Source of the DNA: Bacteroidales bacterium
Lineage (GTDB): Bacteria > Bacteroidota > Bacteroidia > Bacteroidales > UBA4181
Direction of reading: 5' to 3'
DNA length: 56,485 bases
Assembly (NCBI GenBank): GCA_031275285.1
Contig: JAISOY010000029.1
Span: forward strand, 1-56,485
Shown here: piece by piece, positions 26,233 through 35,541 of the stretch
How positions within the stretch are numbered: position 1 is the first letter of the stretch
How the letters are laid out: each line of letters starts with the position of its first letter
Notes under the pieces: generated by a model
The model's database searches: none
What the model saw: the letters and a program-made list of their open reading frames with translations, nothing else
Told to the model about the DNA's origin: nothing
Made by a program: the position numbers and the translations under genes

Positions 26233-27222
26233 TTATGCTTTGTGAATGATTTCTTCGAACTGCTTTATTTCCCTGCTAAAATCCAGTCCCGGATTCTGCC
26301 GGCAGATTTGTCTGATCTTTTCAAGGTTTTTTTCTGCAAATACTATATTCTCAGTTGTTTTATGTATGAATCTATGACCGGCAGCTTTAATGATTTCGTC
26401 CACTTCCTTCATTATGATGAGGGTATGGTCTGCCATATAGGTGTTACAGAAGTACTCCCAAATATAATCGATGGCCGTATTATTCGGGTGAATCATATCT
26501 TCTCCGTAAAACCGGTAATCCCTTAGGTCGTCCATCATGATCTCATAAGCAGGGAAATAACCGGTATGGGGGAAATCCCTGTTCAATTTTTCGATGGATA
26601 ACAACAGCGTAGCCTTACTCAATTGATTTTCATGCGCACCGTCCCGCAAATGTCTCACCGGGCTGACTGTGAAAATAATCCTGGCATCCGGATTAAATAC
26701 CTGCAATTGCTGCATGGAAGACGCCCATGTCCGGTATATTTCATCAGCGTCTGTTTTAATACGTTCAAATTCTGATGCCGGATATTTATGGCAATTAGCA
26801 ACGATCTTCCCATTAGATTTAAGTCGATATGCCCATGCAGTTCCAAATGTCACCAGTATCCATGTCGATTTCTTTAATTGATCATGTCCTTGTCGCAAGG
26901 CCTCATTGATTTGTTTCAGACTGATGGCTATATCCGGATGGGAAAAACTTCCATGGTGGTCGAAGCTGGTCCATAGGTGATGATGATGTAATAATTCGTC
27001 AGTGGTGTATTCCTTTGCTTGTATCATTCTTTCTATGGATGCTGCCAAAGGAAAGGGATGAAATACAATTCCAAAAGGATTCAGTACTATGTCGAATTTA
27101 TTTTGCTGTAATTTTGATCCTATATGTTCGGCAAAACAGGAACCGGCCATCATGATCGATGAATGATATCCTATTTTTTCATGCGATAACTGCTTTTTTA
27201 TAGTTGTTCTGAATGTTCCCAT
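26233..27222 (-). CDS. GSCFA domain protein
   Basis: Protein of 329 aa from the GSCFA family, distantly related to SGNH hydrolases. The name motif is MAGSCFAEHIG (Ser as candidate nucleophile). Further on LNPFGIVFHP and the possible catalytic pair in GEDMIHPNNTAIDYIWEYF are seen. The substrate is not known for the family. The start overlaps the end of the upstream hydrolase by 44 bp on the same strand, so the two are cotranscribed and probably translationally coupled. No signal peptide, so cytoplasmic. Confidence 0.85.
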   Translation of the reverse strand: MGTFRTTIKKQLSHEKIGYHSSIMMAGSCFAEHIGSKLQQNKFDIVLNPFGIVFHPFPLAASIERMIQAKEYTTDELLHHHHLWTSFDHHGSFSHPDIAISLKQINEALRQGHDQLKKSTWILVTFGTAWAYRLKSNGKIVANCHKYPASEFERIKTDADEIYRTWASSMQQLQVFNPDARIIFTVSPVRHLRDGAHENQLSKATLLLSIEKLNRDFPHTGYFPAYEIMMDDLRDYRFYGEDMIHPNNTAIDYIWEYFCNTYMADHTLIIMKEVDEIIKAAGHRFIHKTTENIVFAEKNLEKIRQICRQNPGLDFSREIKQFEEIIHKA

Positions 27223-28045
27223 TTTTATATACGTTCATGATCCATTGAATGATGTGTTGAAAAACCGCTTCATTTTCAGCATCGCTGAGCAATTCATGCT
27301 TCATGCCCTTCCAAAGTTTGAAGCTTGTGTATGCTCCTGCATTATTCGCAAATGCCTGGCTGGCCTGGCAGGATACCAACGGATCATCTTCCCCGTGCAT
27401 TAATAGCAAAGGTATGTTTAATCGATGTTTTAGCTTCAGGATGATCTCACCGTTTTTCCACAGATCGGTGAATAATTTGATGGATATTTTTTTGTGCAGT
27501 AGGGGATCGGTTTTCGTACTTTTCTGTACTTCACTGCTTGATAATTGATCCCGTTTTATGCCTGTTTTTACTGTTAACGACGGAAATATTGAAGATCCCG
27601 CTCTTGCAAGATTTACCAGCATTGGTGATGGTGGACGGACCAGTTTCAGCCAGGGTGATGATGCGATAATTCCCTGTACTTTAACTCCCTGGGTTAAAGC
27701 GTAATTTAATGCGATGTGTGCGCCCATGCTATGGCCATATAAAATGATCACTGCATGTGGACAAGCCTTATTGATTTTTTTTACTACAATTCTCGTATCT
27801 GTCATCAATTGATGGAGAGACGCATGTCCTCTTTTGCCGGAAGAACGACCATGTCCTCTCAGGTCAAATCCGACAAATCCAATGGATTGTGCTACGAATC
27901 TTTCGGCCCAATGTTCGTAACATCCGCTATATTCTCCAATTCCGTGTACCATGATAACAACAAGATCAGTATCGTGATCGGGGAGCCATTGTTTTACATA
28001 CAGCCTTATCTTTTTGCTATTCAGGTAATATTCTTTAACGCGCAT
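27179..28045 (-). CDS. Alpha/beta hydrolase (monoglyceride lipase-like)
   Basis: Cytoplasmic serine hydrolase of 288 aa. It shows the oxyanion segment VIMVHGIGEYSGCYEHWAER, FDLRGHGRS, the nucleophile elbow GHSMG, the acid in HGEDDPLV and the His in MKHELLSD. This is the Hydrolase_4/monoacylglycerol lipase pattern. A lysophospholipid or monoglyceride substrate is possible but not shown. It is the first gene of a two-gene unit with the GSCFA gene. A minus-strand TATTTTTG at 28067-28074 could be its -7 box. Confidence 0.88.
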   Translation of the reverse strand: MRVKEYYLNSKKIRLYVKQWLPDHDTDLVVIMVHGIGEYSGCYEHWAERFVAQSIGFVGFDLRGHGRSSGKRGHASLHQLMTDTRIVVKKINKACPHAVIILYGHSMGAHIALNYALTQGVKVQGIIASSPWLKLVRPPSPMLVNLARAGSSIFPSLTVKTGIKRDQLSSSEVQKSTKTDPLLHKKISIKLFTDLWKNGEIILKLKHRLNIPLLLMHGEDDPLVSCQASQAFANNAGAYTSFKLWKGMKHELLSDAENEAVFQHIIQWIMNVYKNGNIQNNYKKAVIA

Positions 28046-28281
28046 TCAGTTTCATGAAAAAAGACCCAAAAATACAAATTCCTTAATTCAAAACATATAA
28101 AAAATGAACCATCATTTTATATTGCCTTGAAATGAACAGTGATCATTATATCCCGGACATATATCCACAACTTTTTAGTAAATTTATGCTCCGGAACATA
28201 ACATTACAAATTCCTTGCCTGTTTTAGTGTATATATTTACGTGGCTAAGCTTTAGTATGTGTTTATTTATCAGAAATGCGT

Positions 28282-28289
28282 TATATTTG
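28282..28289 (+). promoter_or_regulatory. -7 box of the CHU_C gene
   Basis: TATATTTG, an exact TAnnTTTG match. It lies downstream of the ATG at 28257, which argues that the true start is the TTG at 28332. A weak TTTA is 16 bp upstream. Confidence 0.45.
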
Positions 28290-28331
28290 CGGAATAAATC
28301 AATTATATTGGTCAATTGTTATCATTTTATT

Positions 28332-31028
28332 TTGCGTAAAATAGATTTAACATATCATATCTTGCTAATTGCCCTTCTTTGTTTAAGTGGGATTTCTTCG
28401 GCTCAAACACAAATCAGGGATGTGATCAATAAATATGCGAAAGTTACGGTAATCAACAATAATGTGGTTACGGTAAATAATGCTTCTGCTTTTAATGAAC
28501 ATGATACCGTGCTTCTGATACAGATGACCGGTGTTACCCAGGATGGTAATTACGTTTATAAAGCAGGTAAATATGAACTCCATATTGTGGGTGGAAAAAG
28601 TGGCAATAATATCACCTTATTGACCAGTCCAAATTTTGATCCTATGACAGAACTGGTACAACTCGTTCGTGTTCCGTCATATAAAAATGCACAGGTTACG
28701 GGGCGGTTGACCTGTGATCCTTGGGATGGTGCTACCGGGGGCATTGTCGCACTCATGGTAGACCAGACACTAACGATTAATGCCGATATTGACGCATCCG
28801 GATCGGGCTTTCTGGGTGGAAAGAAAAATACATCCGTTTCAGCAATTTGTCCCGTGACCAGTCAGGATAATTACGCTGATTTAGGTGCCGATGCTCAGAG
28901 TGGCGGGTACAAAGGTCAGGGTAGCATGTTGTATAATCTCTATACTGCTACGCCGAGAGGAAAATTGCAAGCGTATAGCGGTGGTGGCGGCGGGAATGGT
29001 CGGTATGCCGGCGGCGGCGGTGGTGGAAATGGTGGAAATGGTGGAAATGGCGGTTTTTCTATTTGTTCCGGGAGTAATCTTCTTTTGGGTGAAGGCGGAA
29101 AGGCTGCTTTTTATGGATCTTCCGAATGGAGAGACCGGATTTTCTTAGGTGGTGGCGGCGGATCCGGAACAGGTAATAATACACCCGGCGGAAATGGCGG
29201 TGGTTTGGTTTTCATTGTTGCCAGGGAAATCGAATTTGGAAATGGAGCCAAAATATCTGCCAATGGGGGAAGTGTGGATGAAATCACTGGTGATGGTGGT
29301 GCAGGTGGTGGTGGTGCTGGCGGTACCATTGTTCTTTATACAGACGATTATCAGGGGTTAAGCGTTGAAGCAAGAGGTGGTAATGGCGGAAGAACCCGGA
29401 ATGATTATTGTAATGAATATCCACCGCTTACGGGATCTTACGGAACCGGTGGCGGTGGCGGCGGCGGCGTGCTCTATGTAAAACATGACCCCGGTGAATT
29501 TGAAAGCAGATTCGGTACATCTGTTATACTTACTCCTGGTGATGCCGGAAAGCTATTTGATGATGACTGTCCCAATGTAGCTTTAGGAGGTTTTTCAGGG
29601 GTTATCCAGGGGAATTTTGGGCTGCAGCTGAGGGGGTTTTTGTATAACTTTATTATCACCAATGATACCACCCTATGTTATGGAGAACAGAAATTGATCA
29701 AAGCTTCACAGCCGGAAGGCGGAACATTCGGATATACTTATTTATGGGAAAAAAGTACCAGTAGAACAGGCCCCTGGGTCCCGGCAGACGGTGCGAATAA
29801 CGGAATGACCTATACCACTCCGTCTCTTACCGGAGATATTTTTTTCAGGAGAATGGTATCCACTACCCAGAATATAGAAGGGGTAACAATACCTGTAACA
29901 GACTATAGCCTGCCTGTGGAAATAATCGTGATCCCGGAGATCATCAATACATTGATTAACGAAGATTCCATAGCCTGTGCCGATGTGGTATCTGTTCTTA
30001 TTGAAGGGACAGCTGCTACGGGAGGTGGAGGCACCTTCTCTTATCAATGGGAAAAAAGCACCAACGGAACGGACTGGGCGGATATCGATTATGCCGACGA
30101 ATTAGATTATACGGCACCTGTACAACCCGGAAAACAATACTTCAGAAGGGAGGCTTCTTCTTTAAATTGTATTCAAAAAAGTAATCAGGTCGAAGTAACT
30201 ATTTTATCGTTTATTGCTGAAAATACAATTCTTTCTGATCAGGAATTATGTGAAACACAAACAGCTGAAACACTTACAAGTCCGGCCTTATCAGGAGGCG
30301 ATGGGATTTATCGTTTCAACTGGCAGATCAGCCAGGATAATGAAAGCTGGGATGACCTGGCAGTCAGTGACGAAACCTATAAGCCGGATTTAAAGTACAT
30401 CGGAAATCGTTATTATCGGAGAATTGTAAGTTCCGGAAGATTGGATTGTTGTATGGATACGAGCCGTTCCGTGGTGGTCCGGTTTGATGCATCTCCCTCT
30501 CCGGCAATAATCAGTGAACCCAGGCAGGAGTTGCATTTCAAATTTAATACATTACTTGAAGCATTCCCTATTCAGGTAGGAACGGGTATGTGGAGCATCG
30601 TTGAAGGAGAAATGGATTTTTCTGATCCCGGACGTATTTCTACTCAGGTAACAGGTCTTTCGATGGGAATGAATAAGGCTATGTGGACCGTTTCTAACGG
30701 AGCCTGTCCTTCCGTTTCAGATGAAGTAACTATTGAGGTGCTGGATGTGGAAGTACCTTCCGGCTTTTCACCTAACGGTGACAATATTAATGATTGTTTT
30801 GGCGTTCGGGGAGCTGAAAACGCTGAAAGTAGCGAGTTGATCATCTTTAATCGTTATAATAAAGTAGTATATAAGACAAATACGGTTGATACCCAAAAAT
30901 ATTGGTATCCGTGTCTATGGGATGGCAGGAACTCTTCGGGGAAAGAGCTTCCTTCCGATACCTATTATTATCAATTGACTCTTAATGGGGACAAGGTATA
31001 CAAAGGATATGTCATACTTAAAAGGTAA
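28332..31028 (+). CDS. Secreted Gly-rich protein with gliding/T9SS type-B C-terminal domain
   Basis: Exported cell-surface protein. From the TTG at 28332 the signal peptide reads MRKIDLTYHILLIALLCLSG and ends at SSAQ; the frame is open from 28215 with an ATG at 28257, but a promoter box at 28282 favours the later start. After a short N-terminal domain comes a glycine-rich region (nucleotides about 28975-29480, runs of GGGGG and GGNGGNGG). Immunoglobulin-like repeats follow with LWEKSTSRTGPW and QWEKSTNGTDW. The end, PSGFSPNGDNINDCF to YKGYVILKR, is a gliding-motility/CHU_C domain, the sorting signal used by T9SS type B cargo. The partner PorP/SprF gene overlaps the end of this gene. Likely a surface adhesin or structural protein. 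Confidence 0.85.
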   Translation: MRKIDLTYHILLIALLCLSGISSAQTQIRDVINKYAKVTVINNNVVTVNNASAFNEHDTVLLIQMTGVTQDGNYVYKAGKYELHIVGGKSGNNITLLTSPNFDPMTELVQLVRVPSYKNAQVTGRLTCDPWDGATGGIVALMVDQTLTINADIDASGSGFLGGKKNTSVSAICPVTSQDNYADLGADAQSGGYKGQGSMLYNLYTATPRGKLQAYSGGGGGNGRYAGGGGGGNGGNGGNGGFSICSGSNLLLGEGGKAAFYGSSEWRDRIFLGGGGGSGTGNNTPGGNGGGLVFIVAREIEFGNGAKISANGGSVDEITGDGGAGGGGAGGTIVLYTDDYQGLSVEARGGNGGRTRNDYCNEYPPLTGSYGTGGGGGGGVLYVKHDPGEFESRFGTSVILTPGDAGKLFDDDCPNVALGGFSGVIQGNFGLQLRGFLYNFIITNDTTLCYGEQKLIKASQPEGGTFGYTYLWEKSTSRTGPWVPADGANNGMTYTTPSLTGDIFFRRMVSTTQNIEGVTIPVTDYSLPVEIIVIPEIINTLINEDSIACADVVSVLIEGTAATGGGGTFSYQWEKSTNGTDWADIDYADELDYTAPVQPGKQYFRREASSLNCIQKSNQVEVTILSFIAENTILSDQELCETQTAETLTSPALSGGDGIYRFNWQISQDNESWDDLAVSDETYKPDLKYIGNRYYRRIVSSGRLDCCMDTSRSVVVRFDASPSPAIISEPRQELHFKFNTLLEAFPIQVGTGMWSIVEGEMDFSDPGRISTQVTGLSMGMNKAMWTVSNGACPSVSDEVTIEVLDVEVPSGFSPNGDNINDCFGVRGAENAESSELIIFNRYNKVVYKTNTVDTQKYWYPCLWDGRNSSGKELPSDTYYYQLTLNGDKVYKGYVILKR

Positions 31029-31932
31029 ATGGTTCATTTTGTTCTGCCTGTTGCTGTGTGGCTTCACTTGCCGGGCACAGAACAATCCTGTGTATAGCCA
31101 GTACCTGTTCAATGGACTGGCCATAAACCCGGCTTATGCCGGTAGTCGGGAGGTATTGAATCTGGCCGCTTTGTACCGTACCCAGTGGATGAATATCGAT
31201 GGCGCACCGAGAACCCAGACATTATCCGGTGATTTTCCTTTAAGGAATCCTCAGGTAGCGCTCGGGCTGCTCGTATTCAATGATAAGATCAGCATATATC
31301 GTAAAACAGGGGTGTTTGCTACTTATGCTTTCCGTGTAAAAATGAATGAAGGTAAATTATCCTTCGGATTACAGGCCGGATTTGAACAAATGAGGGAAGA
31401 ACAGGATAAAGTACATGTGATCGAACCGGGAGATCCTATGTTTGACGGGGAAATACACCGGTTATTCATGCCTAACGTCGGAATAGGAACCTATTATTAT
31501 ACATCCCGTTACTTTGCCGGGTTATCTATTCCGAAGCTTCTGGTGTATAGTCCGCATAAAGCCGATGCTTACAAGGGGAAATTATCATTCAATAATGTGA
31601 TGTTGTATGGTGGTATGGTCTTTCCCATCAGTACTAATTTGAAAATCAGGCCTTCCACATTATTGCATTATGAGCAGAAAAGTATTTTGTTCGATTTGAA
31701 CTGTAATGTGATCCTTTTACCGGAAGAAACGCTGGAAGTTGGGTTATCATACCGGAATTCCAATGTTATGGTGGCCATGGCGCAAGTACGGATCAATCCG
31801 CAACTTTGTATCGGATATACTTATGACCATGCTTTCGGAAAAGCAAGTATCACAAAAGGTTCACATGAGATCATGCTGCGGTATGAATTCCGGTATCGTG
31901 TAAATGCTGAAAATCCTTTGTATCTGAAATAG
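31009..31932 (+). CDS. PorP/SprF family type IX secretion protein
   Basis: Outer-membrane beta-barrel protein (about 307 aa) of the PorP/SprF family. These proteins pair with type B T9SS cargo and help attach it to the cell surface. Signal peptide MSYLKGKWFILFCLLLCG ends at CRAQ. The family start motif NPVYSQYLFNGLAINPAYAG is complete, and LRNPQVALGLLVFNDKI and the final NPLYLK strand fit. The ATG at 31009 overlaps the preceding CHU_C gene by 20 bp, evidence of coupled translation and a functional pair. Confidence 0.9.
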   Translation: MSYLKGKWFILFCLLLCGFTCRAQNNPVYSQYLFNGLAINPAYAGSREVLNLAALYRTQWMNIDGAPRTQTLSGDFPLRNPQVALGLLVFNDKISIYRKTGVFATYAFRVKMNEGKLSFGLQAGFEQMREEQDKVHVIEPGDPMFDGEIHRLFMPNVGIGTYYYTSRYFAGLSIPKLLVYSPHKADAYKGKLSFNNVMLYGGMVFPISTNLKIRPSTLLHYEQKSILFDLNCNVILLPEETLEVGLSYRNSNVMVAMAQVRINPQLCIGYTYDHAFGKASITKGSHEIMLRYEFRYRVNAENPLYLK

Positions 31933-33321
31933 ATGGATTGTATAAAAAATATATTGTTTCTGTTTTGTACCATCCTTGTTCAGGGTGTATGGGCACAATC
32001 ATACGAGGTAACCCCTCTTTCCATCAATACGTCCTATGCCGATGAAGTAGCCGCTGTTCCTGTTGGTAACGATTTGATTTATTGCTCCAACCGGAACCAG
32101 AACGTGTTGATTAGCCGGACTGATAAACATAATGAGTATTTATTTCATTTATATATTGTTCACCGGACCGATAGTTCAAAATGGAGTGCACCTCAGATTT
32201 TATATAAAGATCTGGTTCCTCATGCTCATCAAGGCCCGGGTTCCATCAGTGCGGACGGAAATACATTATATTTTACGGTCAATAGCAAAAGCGGGAACGG
32301 AATATTTATCACACAAAGGGAAGGTAACAGCTGGGTGAATGTTCGGCCCTTTGTACATAATCATCCCGATTATAAAATGGCACATCCGTCATTGAGCAGG
32401 GATGGCCTGCGATTATTTTTCGCATCGGATATGCCGGGAGGATTAGGGGGCTTTGATATCTATTATTGTGACTGGACACCTACCGGATGGGGTTCTCCCA
32501 AAAATCTGGGCCCGGATGTCAATACTCCGGATGATGAGCTTTATCCGTTCATCCAGGCAAATGGGATTTTATATTTTTCTTCACGTGGACATCAATCTAT
32601 GGGCGGGTTGGATATTTTTTCAGTGCGGGAGTTAAATGACCAGTGGGGGATGCGTCAGCAGCTGGAGGCACCGGTTAATTCTGAAAGTGATGATTTCGCT
32701 TATTCGGCATCCGATGAAGATGGCCTTGATGGTTATTTTTCCAGTAATCGTAATGGAAAAACCATAGATATCTTTTCTTTCCGGTCTCTTTTCCCCGTAT
32801 TCTACGAATGTAATAAACAGGAAGAAAATGATTATACCTATGAGTTTTTTGATGAGAGGGCTATTTCTCTGGATACTACTACCTTTTATTATGAATGGGA
32901 TCTAGGGGATGGTACCGTTAAAAAAGGTGAAATAGTGGAGCATACCTATTTGTCTCCGGGAACATACACCGTTCAGTTAAATATTAAGGATTCCCTGACC
33001 GGAGAATTCGAAAACCGAGCTGCAGATTATCTGATGGAAGTACTGGATATAGAACAACCCTATATTACGACAAATAACTCAGTGAAGGCCGGAGAACCAT
33101 TATTGCTGGATGCTTCTAAAACTTACCTTCCTGAAATAGAGATCGATGAATACTATTGGATACTTGGTGATGGCAACCAGACGAAAGGTGAGCACATAAC
33201 GCATACATACACTGCTCCGGGAACTTATCAGATACGGCTTGGCATAACAGGTATCCATAAGACGACCGGAGAGAAAGTGAAATTATGTTCGTACCGGGAA
33301 ATTATGGTTACCGGGCAATAA
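31933..33321 (+). CDS. PD40 and PKD domain protein of the T9SS module
   Basis: Exported protein of 462 aa with signal peptide MDCIKNILFLFCTILVQGVW ending at AQS. The first half is a WD40-like PD40 propeller (SADGNTLYFTVN, SRDGLRLFFASDMPGGLGGFDIYY, NGILYFSSRGHQSMGGLDIF). Two PKD domains follow (YEWDLGDGTVKKGEIVEHTY and YYWILGDGNQTKGEHITHTY). It resembles the PorE/PD40 proteins linked to T9SS but lacks the OmpA-like peptidoglycan-binding end. The ATG directly follows the PorP stop codon, so it belongs to the same three-gene unit as the CHU_C cargo. Confidence 0.85.
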   Translation: MDCIKNILFLFCTILVQGVWAQSYEVTPLSINTSYADEVAAVPVGNDLIYCSNRNQNVLISRTDKHNEYLFHLYIVHRTDSSKWSAPQILYKDLVPHAHQGPGSISADGNTLYFTVNSKSGNGIFITQREGNSWVNVRPFVHNHPDYKMAHPSLSRDGLRLFFASDMPGGLGGFDIYYCDWTPTGWGSPKNLGPDVNTPDDELYPFIQANGILYFSSRGHQSMGGLDIFSVRELNDQWGMRQQLEAPVNSESDDFAYSASDEDGLDGYFSSNRNGKTIDIFSFRSLFPVFYECNKQEENDYTYEFFDERAISLDTTTFYYEWDLGDGTVKKGEIVEHTYLSPGTYTVQLNIKDSLTGEFENRAADYLMEVLDIEQPYITTNNSVKAGEPLLLDASKTYLPEIEIDEYYWILGDGNQTKGEHITHTYTAPGTYQIRLGITGIHKTTGEKVKLCSYREIMVTGQ

Positions 33322-33675
33322 TCAATAGATTTTTCTGGCATTAACTGTTGTTCGTAAAATATTACGGATATGTTTTGGTATGTGTTTTATAGACAATGAC
33401 TTGTTTTTTTTTGAAATCACTTTTTTTAATAGACTTTGAATGCTCCTATAGATCTCTGTCTTGTAGAAGTACTTTTGTACATAGCTGTTCCGGATACGTT
33501 TTTTAGGAGATGGTTCATGATACTAAAAATCAGGAATACCGGAGAAAAAAATCATGTAAATAGTTTTGTTTCGTAGTCCTTTTTTTGTTCTTTTGTATTT
33601 TGGTGTAGGATTTTTGTGAATAAACAATTTGTATGTTCAATTGTTTGTAAGAAGATCACAGATTAGAAGAATAAA
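33322..33675. other. Intergenic region before the ATP synthase operon
   Basis: No gene found. AT-rich with T runs. TAnnTTTG matches at 33470-33477 and 33561-33568 are possible promoter boxes for the ATP synthase operon, neither with a convincing -33 partner. atpD and atpC, often placed here in Bacteroidota, are absent. Confidence 0.5.
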
Positions 33676-34104
33676 ATGGAAAAGGAGTTGCAGCGTTTTT
33701 TTATCAATATGTTGGTATTGTTAATCCTGATTATTTCGGTTTCACAATTGCTTTTTTCCGTGTTTTTTGAAACATATGATTTCCCGGGACGTATATTATG
33801 TATCGGTTTTATCTGGCTGGTGACATGTGTTTCTTATTATTGGCTGATGAAAACCGTGGTAAAGCATCCAAAGTCATTCAACAGGATTTTTATGTTGCAA
33901 ACCAGTCTTAAACTTTTTTTGTATTTGATTAGTATTGTAGTTTATCTGTTGTTATTTAAGGGATATGCTTTACAATTTGTAGCTCTTTTTTTGGTTACCT
34001 ATCTGATATTCGCCATATTTGAAGTAGTATCCATTCTTAAATTTGTAAAAAAGGACACCGGAACTGTTTCCGGCGGCACTAAAACGTCAAATAAAAATTC
34101 GTGA
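33676..34104 (+). CDS. AtpI-like membrane protein
   Basis: Small membrane protein (142 aa) with four hydrophobic helices (about residues 10-30, 38-58, 70-92, 97-120) and a short basic Ser/Thr-rich tail. It is the first gene of the ATP synthase operon and overlaps atpB by 4 bp (ATGA). Position and topology match AtpI-type proteins that help assemble the c-ring or supply Mg. Sequence similarity alone would not identify it, so the name rests on context. Confidence 0.65.
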   Translation: MEKELQRFFINMLVLLILIISVSQLLFSVFFETYDFPGRILCIGFIWLVTCVSYYWLMKTVVKHPKSFNRIFMLQTSLKLFLYLISIVVYLLLFKGYALQFVALFLVTYLIFAIFEVVSILKFVKKDTGTVSGGTKTSNKNS

Positions 34105-35165
34105 TGACACGTCAAACGATATTTGTAACATGCTTCCTGTCTTTCTTTTTGTTCTCTTTTACAGTGAACGCGGCCGGGCATGAAGAAGAAAAATTCAATC
34201 CGGGAACATTCATCCTCGATCATATCGGAGATGCCTATGAATGGCATATATTAACCGTCGGTGACCATCATGTTTCCGTACCTCTTCCTGTGATCCTTTA
34301 TAGCGGGCAATCCGGATTTCATCTGTTTATGTCTACTAAATTTCACCATGGACACGATGCCTATAAAGGATTCAGCATTGCTGCCGATGGTGCCCATAAG
34401 GGAAAAATAGTAGAACAACAGTCGGATGGTACCATGGCCCGTCCTTTATTGGATCTATCCATTACCAAGAATGTATTTGCCATGTTCGTGAGTATTGCCC
34501 TTATATTGTGGATATTTTTGTCTGTAGCAAAGCAATACAAACGTAATCCGGATAGGGCGCCTAAGGGACTGCAATCCTTGATGGAGCCGCTTATCCTTTT
34601 TGTACGTGATGATATTGCCCGTCCGGCCATCGGTTATAAATACGAACGATTCATGCCGTATCTGTTGACCTTGTTCTTTTTTATCCTGATCAATAACCTG
34701 ATGGGGTTGATCCCTATCTTTCCATTTGGGGCCAATGTAACCGGTAATATTGCTATTACCATGGTGTTGGCGCTGCTTACCTTTCTCATCACGCTGGGCA
34801 GTTCCAATAAGAATTATTGGATACATATAGTAAATACTCCCGGAGTTCCATGGTGGCTGAAATTCCCGATACCCCTGATGCCATTCATAGAATTTGTCGG
34901 AATGCTGACCAAGCCGTTTGTATTGATGATTCGTTTGTTTGCCAATATAACTGCCGGGCATATCATCGCTATCGGTTTCTTTAGCTTGATCTTTATATTC
35001 GGAGCTATGAAACCGTTAATGGGATATGGTGTTTCCGTAATTTCTGTGGCCTTCACTATTTTTATGACGGTACTGGAATTATTGGTGGCATTCATTCAGG
35101 CGTATGTTTTTACCTTACTTTCCGCACTGTATTTTGGTGGGGCGGTAGAGGATATTCATCATTAA
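34101..35165 (+). CDS. atpB: ATP synthase F0 subunit a
   Basis: Proton channel subunit of F0, 354 aa. A signal-like hydrophobic start and a periplasmic His-rich extension (about residues 25-115, common in Bacteroidota) precede the conserved membrane core. The essential arginine is R278 in VLMIRLFANITAGH. The C-terminal helix LELLVAFIQAYVFTLLSALY is typical. Start overlaps the AtpI-like gene by 4 bp; atpE follows after 30 bp. Confidence 0.95.
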   Translation: MMTRQTIFVTCFLSFFLFSFTVNAAGHEEEKFNPGTFILDHIGDAYEWHILTVGDHHVSVPLPVILYSGQSGFHLFMSTKFHHGHDAYKGFSIAADGAHKGKIVEQQSDGTMARPLLDLSITKNVFAMFVSIALILWIFLSVAKQYKRNPDRAPKGLQSLMEPLILFVRDDIARPAIGYKYERFMPYLLTLFFFILINNLMGLIPIFPFGANVTGNIAITMVLALLTFLITLGSSNKNYWIHIVNTPGVPWWLKFPIPLMPFIEFVGMLTKPFVLMIRLFANITAGHIIAIGFFSLIFIFGAMKPLMGYGVSVISVAFTIFMTVLELLVAFIQAYVFTLLSALYFGGAVEDIHH

Positions 35166-35195
35166 AAATCATTTAATAACCAAATATATATTATT

Positions 35196-35450
35196 ATGTT
35201 ACTTTCAATTATTTTGCAAGCAGTGGCTAATACAGCTTTAGCTAAGTTCGGAGCAGCTCTTGGAGCAGGTATTGCAGCTGTTGCAGCAGGTGTAGGTATT
35301 GGACGTATCGGTGGTTCGGCAATGGAAGCAATTGCTCGTCAACCCGAATCATCCGGTGACATCCGTTCCAATATGATCGTTGCTGCGGCGCTGATCGAAG
35401 GGGTTGCCTTCTTCGCTATTGTATTGTGCTTGCTGATCCTTTTTGTATAA
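35196..35450 (+). CDS. atpE: ATP synthase F0 subunit c
   Basis: Rotor ring subunit, 84 aa, two helices joined by the polar loop ARQPESSGDI. The ion-binding carboxylate is Glu68 in AALIEGVAFF. The residue after it is Gly, not Ser or Thr as in sodium-binding rings, so protons are the likely ion. A hairpin with a T-tract follows before atpF. Confidence 0.95.
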   Translation: MLLSIILQAVANTALAKFGAALGAGIAAVAAGVGIGRIGGSAMEAIARQPESSGDIRSNMIVAAALIEGVAFFAIVLCLLILFV

Positions 35451-35464
35451 AAGGCTGATCTTTT

Positions 35465-35505
35465 AACCCGGTCTTCTCGTGCGGTTGGCCGGAAGCCGGG
35501 TTTTT
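35465..35505 (+). terminator. Hairpin with T-tract between atpE and atpF
   Basis: AACCCGG-T-CTTC (35465-35476) pairs with GAAGCCGGGTT (35492-35502) with one bulged T, followed by TTTTT. It has the form of a rho-independent terminator inside the operon. It could lower expression of atpFHAG relative to atpE, whose product is needed in many copies per complex. Confidence 0.7.
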
Positions 35506-35541
35506 ACCATTTGAAATCAAAATATATAAAAATATAAAGTC

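Noticed and set aside
28975..29480. G-rich repeats as a possible quadruplex or CRISPR-like array
   Set aside because: They are Gly codons in a coding glycine-rich region; no regular repeat-spacer pattern.
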